A stretch of DNA of 64,000 bases from Alistipes sp. (GTDB lineage: Bacteria; Bacteroidota; Bacteroidia; Bacteroidales; Rikenellaceae): positions 124,001 through 188,000 of the forward strand of contig JAFQOR010000012.1 in the NCBI GenBank assembly GCA_017403125.1, read 5' to 3'. The notes beneath the pieces were generated by a model, which saw only the letters and a list, made by a program, of their open reading frames with translations, made no database searches and was not told the DNA's origin. Shown in pieces: positions 16,770-24,202 of this stretch. Made by a program: the position numbers and the translations under genes. The first letter of the stretch is position 1. Each line of letters begins with the position of its first letter.

Positions 16770-17896
16770 ACCTTTCGCAATGAGTTTACCATATCCTGCG
16801 CAAAGCGGTCGCTTGCCCCAGCCTCGCCCATCATGCGTCGCAGCTCGTCGAAGTCGCAGAGCATACGTTCACGCTCGCTGCCACCGGGCAATATCGACTC
16901 CAACTCCCGTGCTGCAACATCCATATCGAGTTTGGCACGCACAAGCTCCTTAACAGCCTCGCGGTTGAGATTGATGTTTACCAACGAGATATAGGGTATG
17001 CGCAAGAAGTAGGGTTTGAGCTTCTCGTAGAGCCACGGCACATGGTAGAGCACCACCTCCGGGATGTTCATGAGAGCCGTTTCGAGTGTTGCCGTACCCG
17101 AGGTTACCAGCGCCGCCTCAGCCATGGCGAGTGTCTGCTGTGTCTTGTCACACACGTAGCGCACATCCGTGCCGTCTAAAAATCGGTCATAATACTCCTT
17201 CTCGATCCACCCTACTGCCGTAACCACAAACTGATATGCAGGATAACGCTTGGCAAGCGCCACCATATCGGGTAGATTTGCCTTTATCTCGCTGCGACGG
17301 CTACCAGCCAAGAGTGCCACGATGGGTCTGTTGTCGAGGTTGTTTTCGCGCAAAAACTCCTCGCGCGAAGGCAACGTCTGCCTACGCTCGGCGACATCAT
17401 CAACCAGGGGGTTTCCGCAGAATATAGGCTCGATACCATGCCTACGAAAGTACTCTGTTTCGAAGGGAAATATGGTGTATAGCCTATCGACATACTTGCG
17501 CAACTTCTTCACACGGCGCTCCTTCCAAGCCCACACCTTGGGAGCAATGTAGTAGTGCACCCTAATGCCACGCCCCTTTGCCCACTTCGCAATTCGCAGA
17601 TTGAAGGCGGGATAGTCGATAAGAATTACCACATCGGGTCTGAACTGCTCTATATCACGCTTTACGTCGCTTATCTGGCGAAAGATTGTACGCAGGTTCA
17701 TAGCCACCTGCACAAAGCCAAAGAAGGACATCTGCGTATAGTGATAGAGCATAGCATCCTTGCCGGCTATATTTGCCATGCGGTCGCCACCACAGAAACG
17801 GAACATGGCATCGGCATCACACGCTGCAATGCCACGCATAAGTTTTGACCCATGAAGGTCACCCGATGGCTCACCTGATATTACGTAGTACTTCAT
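16766..17896 (-). CDS. lpxB: Lipid-A-disaccharide synthase
   Basis: A 376-residue GT-B glycosyltransferase at the inner membrane that joins UDP-2,3-diacylglucosamine and lipid X into the lipid A disaccharide. It has the LpxB opening YYVISGEPSGDLHGSKLM, then ILIDYPAFNLRIAKWAKGRG and YYIAPKVWAWKERRVKKL, and VALLAGSRRSEIKANLPDM in the second half, all typical. The length matches the family. It heads a two-gene unit with the FAH gene. A -7 box lies 22 bases upstream of the start. Confidence 0.97.
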   Translation of the reverse strand: MKYYVISGEPSGDLHGSKLMRGIAACDADAMFRFCGGDRMANIAGKDAMLYHYTQMSFFGFVQVAMNLRTIFRQISDVKRDIEQFRPDVVILIDYPAFNLRIAKWAKGRGIRVHYYIAPKVWAWKERRVKKLRKYVDRLYTIFPFETEYFRRHGIEPIFCGNPLVDDVAERRQTLPSREEFLRENNLDNRPIVALLAGSRRSEIKANLPDMVALAKRYPAYQFVVTAVGWIEKEYYDRFLDGTDVRYVCDKTQQTLAMAEAALVTSGTATLETALMNIPEVVLYHVPWLYEKLKPYFLRIPYISLVNINLNREAVKELVRAKLDMDVAARELESILPGGSERERMLCDFDELRRMMGEAGASDRFAQDMVNSLRKV

Positions 17897-17917
17897 ACTT
17901 TACCCTGTTTTACACTA

Positions 17918-17925
17918 CAAAGATA
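17918..17925 (-). promoter_or_regulatory. -7 promoter element of lpxB
   Basis: TATCTTTG on the minus strand, ending 21 bases before the lpxB start codon. Confidence 0.65.
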
Positions 17926-17951
17926 GTATATTATTTATAAATTAGGTATGG

Positions 17952-18833
17952 CTACGAGCGATGTTTCTCGCGATAGGCCGCCGGAGAGATGCCCACAACT
18001 CGCGTAAAATACTTGCCAAAGAAGGATTGCGACGGGAAGTTAAGGTCGTAGGCAATCTCCTTTATGGTGCGCTCGGTAGAGGTAAGTTGCGTTATGGCAT
18101 CGAGCGTAACATACTTCTCTATCCACTCCATGGCACTCTTGCCACTCGACTCCTTCACCACCGTAGATATATACTTTGACGTGCGATTCATCTGCGCAGC
18201 ATAGAACGCCAAGTCGCGATGTTCGCGGTAATTGTTCTCGACCAAGCGCACAAACTCCGACGTCAGGTCCATCTGACGTGTTGGTGCCGCGCCATTGGCA
18301 GGCTGTTCATGCAAGAAGTAACCCATGCCAAGAAAGAAGGCGCGCGTTAGGAGGCGTAGTATCTCCACGCGGTGGGGATGCTGCTCGATGGGGATAAGAT
18401 TCATGCACATTGCCAAGTAACCCTCCAAAGCCTGACGGGCTCGCTCGTCGAGAAGTGTATAGGGCTGCTCGGCTACGATATGTCGCATGTTGAAGGTGTT
18501 GCCGATGCTCAAACTCTCGGTAAAATGCTCCGACATCAATACATATACAGCATCGAAATCTGCCGATATATCCACCATCTCGGTAATCTGTCCCGGCAAA
18601 ACGATGAAGAATCCCCCCTGCTCGATATTATAGGTCTTGGCATTTACACGACCGCGACCGTGACCACCTCGACAATAGACCGCCGCAACCAACGGCGACT
18701 TGTAGGGGTGGTTGGGAAGTATATCAAACGAGGGATTTACTATTATACTCATCTCATCCTCGACACTATACACCTTGCCCGTATGTCCGGCATCGATGTA
18801 GTTGTTAATTGTCTTTTCGAGCGTTGTCTCCAT
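17952..18833 (-). CDS. AraC-family transcriptional regulator
   Basis: A 293-residue protein with a cupin-like ligand-binding N-terminal half (about 40-165, with GGFFIVLPGQITEMVDI) and a C-terminal AraC/XylS domain of two helix-turn-helix motifs (about 195-290: FYAAQMNRTSKYISTVVKE, then IKEIAYDLNFPSQSFFGKYF and the family-closing GISPAAYREKH). It is divergent from the SDR gene, with 178 bp between the starts that hold -7 boxes for both. That arrangement makes the SDR gene a plausible target; the ligand is unknown. Confidence 0.9.
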   Translation of the reverse strand: METTLEKTINNYIDAGHTGKVYSVEDEMSIIVNPSFDILPNHPYKSPLVAAVYCRGGHGRGRVNAKTYNIEQGGFFIVLPGQITEMVDISADFDAVYVLMSEHFTESLSIGNTFNMRHIVAEQPYTLLDERARQALEGYLAMCMNLIPIEQHPHRVEILRLLTRAFFLGMGYFLHEQPANGAAPTRQMDLTSEFVRLVENNYREHRDLAFYAAQMNRTSKYISTVVKESSGKSAMEWIEKYVTLDAITQLTSTERTIKEIAYDLNFPSQSFFGKYFTRVVGISPAAYREKHRS

Positions 18834-18879
18834 TGGACTAATATTCTTATTTTATTCAACTAATATTCCTATTACTCCA

Positions 18880-18887
18880 CAAATATA
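18880..18887 (-). promoter_or_regulatory. -7 promoter element of the AraC-type gene
   Basis: TATATTTG on the minus strand, 46 bases upstream of the regulator's start codon. Confidence 0.55.
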
Positions 18888-18975
18888 CAACTTTTCTACC
18901 GATTATCAACATAAAATAGGAATAAAACTCCAAACAATCGGAAAATTACCCCTTTTGCCACATGGACAAGCACCC

Positions 18976-18983
18976 TACCTTTG
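18976..18983 (+). promoter_or_regulatory. -7 promoter element of the SDR gene
   Basis: TACCTTTG with TTTG (18954-18957) 18 bases upstream. It lies 28 bases before ATG 19012 and downstream of other in-frame codons, so it fixes the start at 19012. Confidence 0.7.
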
Positions 18984-19011
18984 CAACAGAAAACCAACAC
19001 ACACATATATC

Positions 19012-20265
19012 ATGAAGAACAGAGTATATATCGTAACAGGCGCAGCTGGCTTTTTAGGCAGCACCATTTGCCGACAGCTCGTAAATGCCGGCAAGCGCGT
19101 AAGAGCACTTGTCATACCCAACGACAAGGCGGCGAAGTATCTTCCCAACGAGGTTGAGATATTCGAGGGCGACGTTCGCGACGAGGCTACGATGAAGCCC
19201 CTGTTCGACATAGATAAAGATAGTAGCCTCGTGGTATTACACATCGCCAGCATTGTGACCGTAAATCCCGATTTCGACCAGCGGGTGATGGATGTGAATG
19301 TAGGTGGCACGGCTAATATTATAAATATATGTAAGTCACACCCCTCGTTCGAGAGGCTCGTATATTGTGGTAGTACAGGATCGATACCCGAGCAGCCAAA
19401 GGGCACTGCCATTGCCGAGCCGGAGAGCTACGATGCCGACAAGGTTGTCGGGTGTTACAGTCGCTCGAAGGCTATGGCTGCACAGATTGTACTCGATGCA
19501 GCAAACGAAGGTCTCAACGCCTGCATCGTACACCCCACGGGCATCATGGGCCCCGAGGACTTCTCGTTGAGCGAGACCACCTCTACGTTCATAAAGATTA
19601 TCAATGGCGAGATGCCCATAGGCATTGCCGGAACATTCAACCTCGTTGATGTGCGCGACCTCGCAGCCGGCACCATAGCAGCAGCCGAGAGGGGCGGCCG
19701 TGGCGAGAGCTACATCTTGGGCAACGAGGCTGTTAGTTTCAAGCACTTTGCACGCTTGGTAGCCAAGGAGAGTGGTAGCAAGGCGGTACGCATGTTCCTG
19801 CCGAGCAAGATGGCAAACATGATAGCCAACAGAATGGAGGCAAAGGCGAAGCGCAAGGGCGAGAAGGCGATGATGACGACATTCTCGGTATATAACCTCA
19901 CGCGCAACAACGTCTTCGACTCGTCGAAGGCAAAGCGCGAACTCGGCTACTCGCCACGTTCGTACAGCGAGACAATATGCGACGAGGTGGCATGGTTAAA
20001 GGAAAATGGATATATAAACAATACGACTATGGAGAAGAACAAAGAGAAGAGGAGCCTGAAAAAGGGCGTAGTAAAGGCCTATGTAGGAATCGAAAATGCT
20101 GTTGTAGGCAGCTACAAGGCAATTGAAAATGGTGTTGTAAAGAGCTACAAGGCTGTGGAGGATGCTACGGTCGGAGCCTACAAGTCGGTGGAGGACACCG
20201 CCGTAAACATGGGTAAGAGCCTTGTCGAGGAGTACAACAAACAGAAGAACAAAGAGAATAAATAG
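19012..20265 (+). CDS. NAD(P)-dependent epimerase/dehydratase (extended SDR) with C-terminal 11-residue repeat tail
   Basis: A 417-residue protein. Residues 1-330 form an extended short-chain dehydrogenase: nucleotide-binding VTGAAGFLGSTICRQL, an acidic VEIFEGDVRDEATM strand, and active-site YSRSKAMAAQIVL (YxxxK) after CGSTGSIPE. The family reduces or dehydrates sugar-nucleotide or flavonol-like substrates; the substrate here is unknown. Residues 340-417 are a separate tail: a basic lead-in, then five in-phase 11-residue units (353-407) of pattern VVxxYKxIENx, ending in a charged stretch. An in-frame ATG at 20029 begins this tail and could start a separate 78-residue product. The gene is divergent from the AraC-type regulator. 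Confidence 0.85.
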   Translation: MKNRVYIVTGAAGFLGSTICRQLVNAGKRVRALVIPNDKAAKYLPNEVEIFEGDVRDEATMKPLFDIDKDSSLVVLHIASIVTVNPDFDQRVMDVNVGGTANIINICKSHPSFERLVYCGSTGSIPEQPKGTAIAEPESYDADKVVGCYSRSKAMAAQIVLDAANEGLNACIVHPTGIMGPEDFSLSETTSTFIKIINGEMPIGIAGTFNLVDVRDLAAGTIAAAERGGRGESYILGNEAVSFKHFARLVAKESGSKAVRMFLPSKMANMIANRMEAKAKRKGEKAMMTTFSVYNLTRNNVFDSSKAKRELGYSPRSYSETICDEVAWLKENGYINNTTMEKNKEKRSLKKGVVKAYVGIENAVVGSYKAIENGVVKSYKAVEDATVGAYKSVEDTAVNMGKSLVEEYNKQKNKENK

Positions 20266-20294
20266 CAGGCACTACCCCGCTTAAAAAAAATGTA

Positions 20295-20332
20295 CATAGC
20301 CTCGTGACCACATCAGCAGTCACGAGGCTATG
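20295..20332. terminator. Bidirectional terminator between SDR gene and trmD
   Basis: CATAGCCTCGTGAC (20295-20308) and GTCACGAGGCTATG (20319-20332) form a perfect 14-bp stem with a 10-nt loop. On the minus strand it is followed by TACATTTTTTTTAAG, so it mainly terminates the tamB-trmD operon. Confidence 0.85.
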
Positions 20333-20422
20333 CCTGTTATGTATATCCACTCTTACCCGCCCCTTAACGAGGATTAGTGAGCCTACCGCGCACAATGAAA
20401 AGCGTGTGTGCCTGTTGAGGTA

Positions 20423-21100
20423 TTACCTCTCCAACAAGTCGGGGCGTAGCGCCTTGGTGCGGCTCCACGCCTGCTCGTCTTGCCACTTCTCAATCTCGGC
20501 AAAGTTGCCCGAGAGTAAGACGTCGGGCACCTTCCAGCCATTGAACTCCGCAGGGCGCGTATAGACCGGCGGTGCAAGCAGATTATCCTGAAAACAATCC
20601 GTGAGCGCCGACGCCTCGTCGCCAATAGCTCCGGGGATGATGCGCACAACCGAATCGGCGATGACACATGCCGCAAGCTCGCCACCCGTAAGCACATAGT
20701 CGCCTATGGATATCTCGCGCGTGATAAGGTGCTCGCGTATTCGGTAGTCGATACCCTTGTAGTGTCCGCAGAGGATGATGATATTCTTCATCAGCGACAG
20801 ACGGTTTGCCTCATGTTGGTTGTAGGTGATGCCATCGGGCGAGGTATATATAATCTCGTCGTAGTCGCGCTCGGCTTTGAGCTTCTCGATACAACGGAAC
20901 ACAGGCTCAATCTTCATGACCATGCCCGCCTCGCCACCAAACGGATAGTCATCCACCGTGCGGCGCTTGTCGTCGGTATAGTCACGCAGGTTGTGAACAT
21001 AAATCTCGGCATGCCCTGCCTCCTGCGCACGCTTCAATATCGACTCGTTCAGAGGCGATGCCAACAGCTCGGGTACAACCGTAATAATATCGATACGCAT
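20423..21100 (-). CDS. trmD: tRNA (guanine-N1-)-methyltransferase
   Basis: A 225-residue SPOUT methyltransferase that methylates G37 of tRNAs, preventing frameshifting. It starts [13 protein letters not shown] and has the knot-forming segments [18 protein letters not shown] and [19 protein letters not shown], followed by [18 protein letters not shown] with the C-terminal domain [15 protein letters not shown] ending. Its start is 3 nt after the upstream MBL gene. It is the last gene of the minus-strand operon before the bidirectional terminator. Confidence 0.98.
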   Translation of the reverse strand: MRIDIITVVPELLASPLNESILKRAQEAGHAEIYVHNLRDYTDDKRRTVDDYPFGGEAGMVMKIEPVFRCIEKLKAERDYDEIIYTSPDGITYNQHEANRLSLMKNIIILCGHYKGIDYRIREHLITREISIGDYVLTGGELAACVIADSVVRIIPGAIGDEASALTDCFQDNLLAPPVYTRPAEFNGWKVPDVLLSGNFAEIEKWQDEQAWSRTKALRPDLLER

Positions 21101-21103
21101 AGC

Positions 21104-21775
21104 CTATCCCTTGTAGTTTATCTCCTGATTCAGCACCTCGGTAATAAAGGGGTTATAGATGGTCTCGTGACCAATGGTCGATTCGCCCTCGTGTCCGGGA
21201 TAGATGGTGACATCGTCACCCAGAGGCACAATCTTCTCCAATATAGACTGCATAATCCACGAATAGTCGCCACCGGGCATATCCGTGCGACCGATGCTCT
21301 CCTTGAAGAGCGTGTCACCCGTGAAGAGCATCTTCTGCTCGGCATTATAGAGCGCAACATGTCCGGGCGTATGTCCCGGGGTCTTGATAACCTTCAACGT
21401 GGTATTGCCAAAGGTCACGCTATCCACACTATCCAAATCGAGATCTATTGCCGGCACAGGCATACACTTCACGCCAAACATCATGGCACGCTGCTCCGCA
21501 TCATCTACCAGAAACTGATCCTTCGACGAACAGGCGAACTGCACGCCATACTGCTCTTTGAGATAGCCTACACCCATAACATGGTCGAAGTGACCGTGAG
21601 TATTAACTGCCATCACAGGCTTCAAGCCACGCGCCGCAATCATCTCGTCGAGCATCACGTTCTCGCGCTTTGCAAGGTTGCCGGCATCGACAATTATGCA
21701 CTCCTTTGTCTCGTCCCACACGATATAGGTATTCTCGCGGAAGGGGTTGAAAACAACTCGTTTAATCTCCATCAT
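21104..21775 (-). CDS. MBL-fold metallohydrolase, glyoxalase II-like
   Basis: A 223-residue metallo-beta-lactamase fold protein. The metal-binding THGHFDHVMG (HxHxDH), a distal His in TPGHTPGHVALY, an Asp in LFTGDTLF and the last His in IYPGHEGESTIG are all present. Such short proteins hydrolyse thioesters (hydroxyacylglutathione-like or persulfide substrates); the substrate cannot be read here. It starts with Met-Met, so the initiator is either 21775 or 21772. It sits between DUF1573 and trmD in the operon. Confidence 0.88.
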   Translation of the reverse strand: MMEIKRVVFNPFRENTYIVWDETKECIIVDAGNLAKRENVMLDEMIAARGLKPVMAVNTHGHFDHVMGVGYLKEQYGVQFACSSKDQFLVDDAEQRAMMFGVKCMPVPAIDLDLDSVDSVTFGNTTLKVIKTPGHTPGHVALYNAEQKMLFTGDTLFKESIGRTDMPGGDYSWIMQSILEKIVPLGDDVTIYPGHEGESTIGHETIYNPFITEVLNQEINYKG

Positions 21776-21800
21776 ACTCTAATACTTTCTTAACTTGATT

Positions 21801-22190
21801 CTACTTTATCTCGGCTTTTAGCGTCAGATACGCCACACCGCTACGTGCCGTCGAGAAGACCTGCACAACACGATAGAAGCTACCCACGGGGGCCTTCGAC
21901 GGGTCCATCGTAAAGATCAATTGCCCAACGTCGTCGGGCATGACCTTACGTCGGTCGTACACTACCGTAGTACACGAGCACGACGTACGCACCTCGGTGA
22001 CAACCAACGGCACGTCGCCAACGTTGCGATACTCCACAACAACACGCTGCTTGGCGTCGCCCTGCGAGAGCTCGCCTAAATCATAGAGCTTCGTCTTAAA
22101 CTCAATATCTGCCCCCATGGGGCTCTCCGCTCTCAACGGTGTAGCAATACATAGGAGCATCGCCACAACACAACATACAAAGCCTCGCAT
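21801..22190 (-). CDS. DUF1573-domain secreted protein
   Basis: A 129-residue exported protein: signal peptide about 1-22 (CCVVAMLLCIATPLRA), then one Ig-like DUF1573 module with the typical VVEYRNVGDVPLVVTEV and SCSCTTVVY segments. The family is abundant in Bacteroidota and its function is unknown. It follows tonB by 14 nt in the ExbB/ExbD/TonB unit, so it is probably envelope-associated. Confidence 0.85.
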   Translation of the reverse strand: MRGFVCCVVAMLLCIATPLRAESPMGADIEFKTKLYDLGELSQGDAKQRVVVEYRNVGDVPLVVTEVRTSCSCTTVVYDRRKVMPDDVGQLIFTMDPSKAPVGSFYRVVQVFSTARSGVAYLTLKAEIK

Positions 22191-22204
22191 AACTCAAAGC
22201 CCTA

Positions 22205-22924
22205 TTATTTTCGCGTAAACACATAGGTTATGGTACCACCCTGCGCCATGCTGCCACTGGGGTTGAACTTCGCCTTCAATGCCGCCTCGCGCGCCAAACG
22301 ACACAGCGTGGCATCCATAGTCGTAGAGCCCTCCTGTATAGGCTCCGCAGACACGACATTACCCTCGCTATCGACCTCGATGCGCACAACCACCGTACCC
22401 GTCTCACGATAAGAGGAGGTAGGTCGTGGCAGACCCTCTCTCAAACCACGCTTCTGCAAACCTTGGTCGAGAGTGGCATCACCCATAAGGTTGTAGCCCT
22501 CGCCCTCGCCACTATGCTGCTCCTCTTCACCCTCCGGGGCAAGGCGGTTACCCATTGGCACCTGCTCTGCGGAGCTACCCACCACGGGCTTAAAGAGCGC
22601 ATCGGGGTTGATTGTCGTCGTCTGCTCTGCCGAGCCACTTGTCTGCTGACTCTGCTCTACCGGAGCCTCCTCGACATGTGCCGGGGCCTTGTCGGGTGCT
22701 ACCGTCTTCTGCACGGGTTGCGGCGTCGGGGGCTTCGGCTTCTCGACAACCTCTGCCGGCTCCTCCTCAACGAGCTCGACGACGAGCTCGACACTTGTAG
22801 GCGTTGCAGGATGTACATCTACGCTTAATCTACCCACAACAACGGCACACAGCGCCAGCGTCACAACGGTTGCAATAAGCGCATAGCGTTTCGAAGTGTG
22901 GTCTATGGGATCGTAGTACTCCAT
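22205..22924 (-). CDS. tonB: TonB-family energy transducer
   Basis: A 239-residue protein with one N-terminal membrane helix (about 15-32), a Pro/Glu/Val-rich periplasmic spacer (PVQKTVAPDKAPAHVEEAP region), and a C-terminal TonB-like domain (about 165-239, GTVVVRIEVDSEGNVVSAEP, and the closing GTITYVFTRK). It transmits proton-motive force from ExbB/ExbD to outer-membrane receptors. It overlaps exbD by one nucleotide. The receptors it serves could include the BtuB of this window; that link is inferred. Confidence 0.93.
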   Translation of the reverse strand: MEYYDPIDHTSKRYALIATVVTLALCAVVVGRLSVDVHPATPTSVELVVELVEEEPAEVVEKPKPPTPQPVQKTVAPDKAPAHVEEAPVEQSQQTSGSAEQTTTINPDALFKPVVGSSAEQVPMGNRLAPEGEEEQHSGEGEGYNLMGDATLDQGLQKRGLREGLPRPTSSYRETGTVVVRIEVDSEGNVVSAEPIQEGSTTMDATLCRLAREAALKAKFNPSGSMAQGGTITYVFTRK

Positions 22925-23406
22925 TATTTTGCCTCTTTGGTAGCAAGCACAATGCGATAGGGTTGCTCGACGGTATTCGCCGTCTCCATCTTCAACGCAC
23001 CATTTACCTCGTTTATCATATCCAATACTCCAACAAATGCTCCGTAGCTAACAGCCTTCTCGTCGCAATGCAACGACAAGTAGAGCGACTCGTAGCCCTC
23101 CTTCGCCGCCATGCGCTCACGATAGATGGTGCGCAACGCCGCATTTGCCTCGTTTATGTTGTCGTACAAATCGTTCTGCACAGCATAGACAAAGCCATCC
23201 TCGCTATCGTCGGCATTAACAGAGAGCGACACCACCGAGGGGTCGCCATCCTGACTTGCCGAGGTGGGCAGTGTGAGTTGCACGATGTTGTTGGTCTTAA
23301 TCATAGTCGTGGCAAGCACGAAGAAGACTAACAACAGAAAGATAAGGTCGGTCATTGACGATGCCGAGAACGACGAACTTACTTTTGAACTTCTCTTAAT
23401 AGCCAT
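22924..23406 (-). CDS. exbD: ExbD/TolR-family biopolymer transporter
   Basis: A 160-residue inner-membrane protein with one N-terminal membrane helix (MTDLIFLLLVFFVLATTMI). The conserved Asp in that helix is the one that takes part in proton flow in ExbD/TolR. A periplasmic domain follows. It lies 7 nt downstream of exbB and overlaps tonB. Confidence 0.95.
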   Translation of the reverse strand: MAIKRSSKVSSSFSASSMTDLIFLLLVFFVLATTMIKTNNIVQLTLPTSASQDGDPSVVSLSVNADDSEDGFVYAVQNDLYDNINEANAALRTIYRERMAAKEGYESLYLSLHCDEKAVSYGAFVGVLDMINEVNGALKMETANTVEQPYRIVLATKEAK

Positions 23407-23413
23407 AATTCAT

Positions 23414-24175
23414 CTATTTTTGTACGGGCTGGTTCAAGATATCCATAAATGCAATGGTCGTAGCCTCCATGCGGAAGATAAGTTTCTCGATGCGTGCTAC
23501 GAGGTAGTTGTGCGCGAAGTATGCAGGGATACCCACAACAAGACCACCTACCGTAGTTACCATCGCCACGTACATACCACCCGAGAGTTGCTGCATCTCG
23601 ATGCCACCACCCTGGTTAGCCGACATGTCGATAAATACCTGTACCATACCTACCACCGTGCCCAAGAAACCAATCATGGGAGCACCACCCGAAATGGATG
23701 CCAACCACGGAAGACCCGTTTCGAGCTTTGCAACCTCGACATTAGCCACATTCTCGATAGCTGTCTGTATGTCGCTCATGGGGCGTCCGATGCGCTCTAT
23801 ACCCTTCTCCACCATGCGGGCTACGGGAGAGTCGGTACGGCGACAGAGGTCGATAGCAGCCTCGATATTACCCTCCGAGATGAAATCGCGGATGCGATTC
23901 ATAAAGCTATTATCGATATTGGTTGCCTTACGAATCGCAATATAGCGTTCAACGAAGATGAATATCATCACTGCTGCTAATGCCACCAATACCCACATAA
24001 GCCAACCACCGCTCATGAAGAGGTCCCAGAAGCCTATCGAGAGGTCGGGGGCAGCATTGGCTGCGTTTGAAGTAACTGCATCGTTAGCTGCCATGTTTGC
24101 CGTGTCAATTAGGGCAGAATCCAATTCGGGCGTAACACCATCTACGGGTGTAGTAGCTGTTAATAGTTTGAACAT
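23414..24175 (-). CDS. exbB: MotA/TolQ/ExbB-family proton channel
   Basis: A 253-residue membrane protein with three or more membrane helices (about 55-80, 165-190, 195-225). The family signature GLPWLASISGGAPMIGFLGTV then GMVQVFIDM, and GGMYVAMVTTVGGLVVGIPA, is clear. It forms the proton channel of the TonB system with ExbD. The N-terminal 45 residues are hydrophilic and longer than in E. coli ExbB. It is 27 nt downstream of tamB. Confidence 0.95.
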   Translation of the reverse strand: MFKLLTATTPVDGVTPELDSALIDTANMAANDAVTSNAANAAPDLSIGFWDLFMSGGWLMWVLVALAAVMIFIFVERYIAIRKATNIDNSFMNRIRDFISEGNIEAAIDLCRRTDSPVARMVEKGIERIGRPMSDIQTAIENVANVEVAKLETGLPWLASISGGAPMIGFLGTVVGMVQVFIDMSANQGGGIEMQQLSGGMYVAMVTTVGGLVVGIPAYFAHNYLVARIEKLIFRMEATTIAFMDILNQPVQK

Positions 24176-24202
24176 AGTGTCTTTAAGTTTTAGTTATTAA
24201 AA

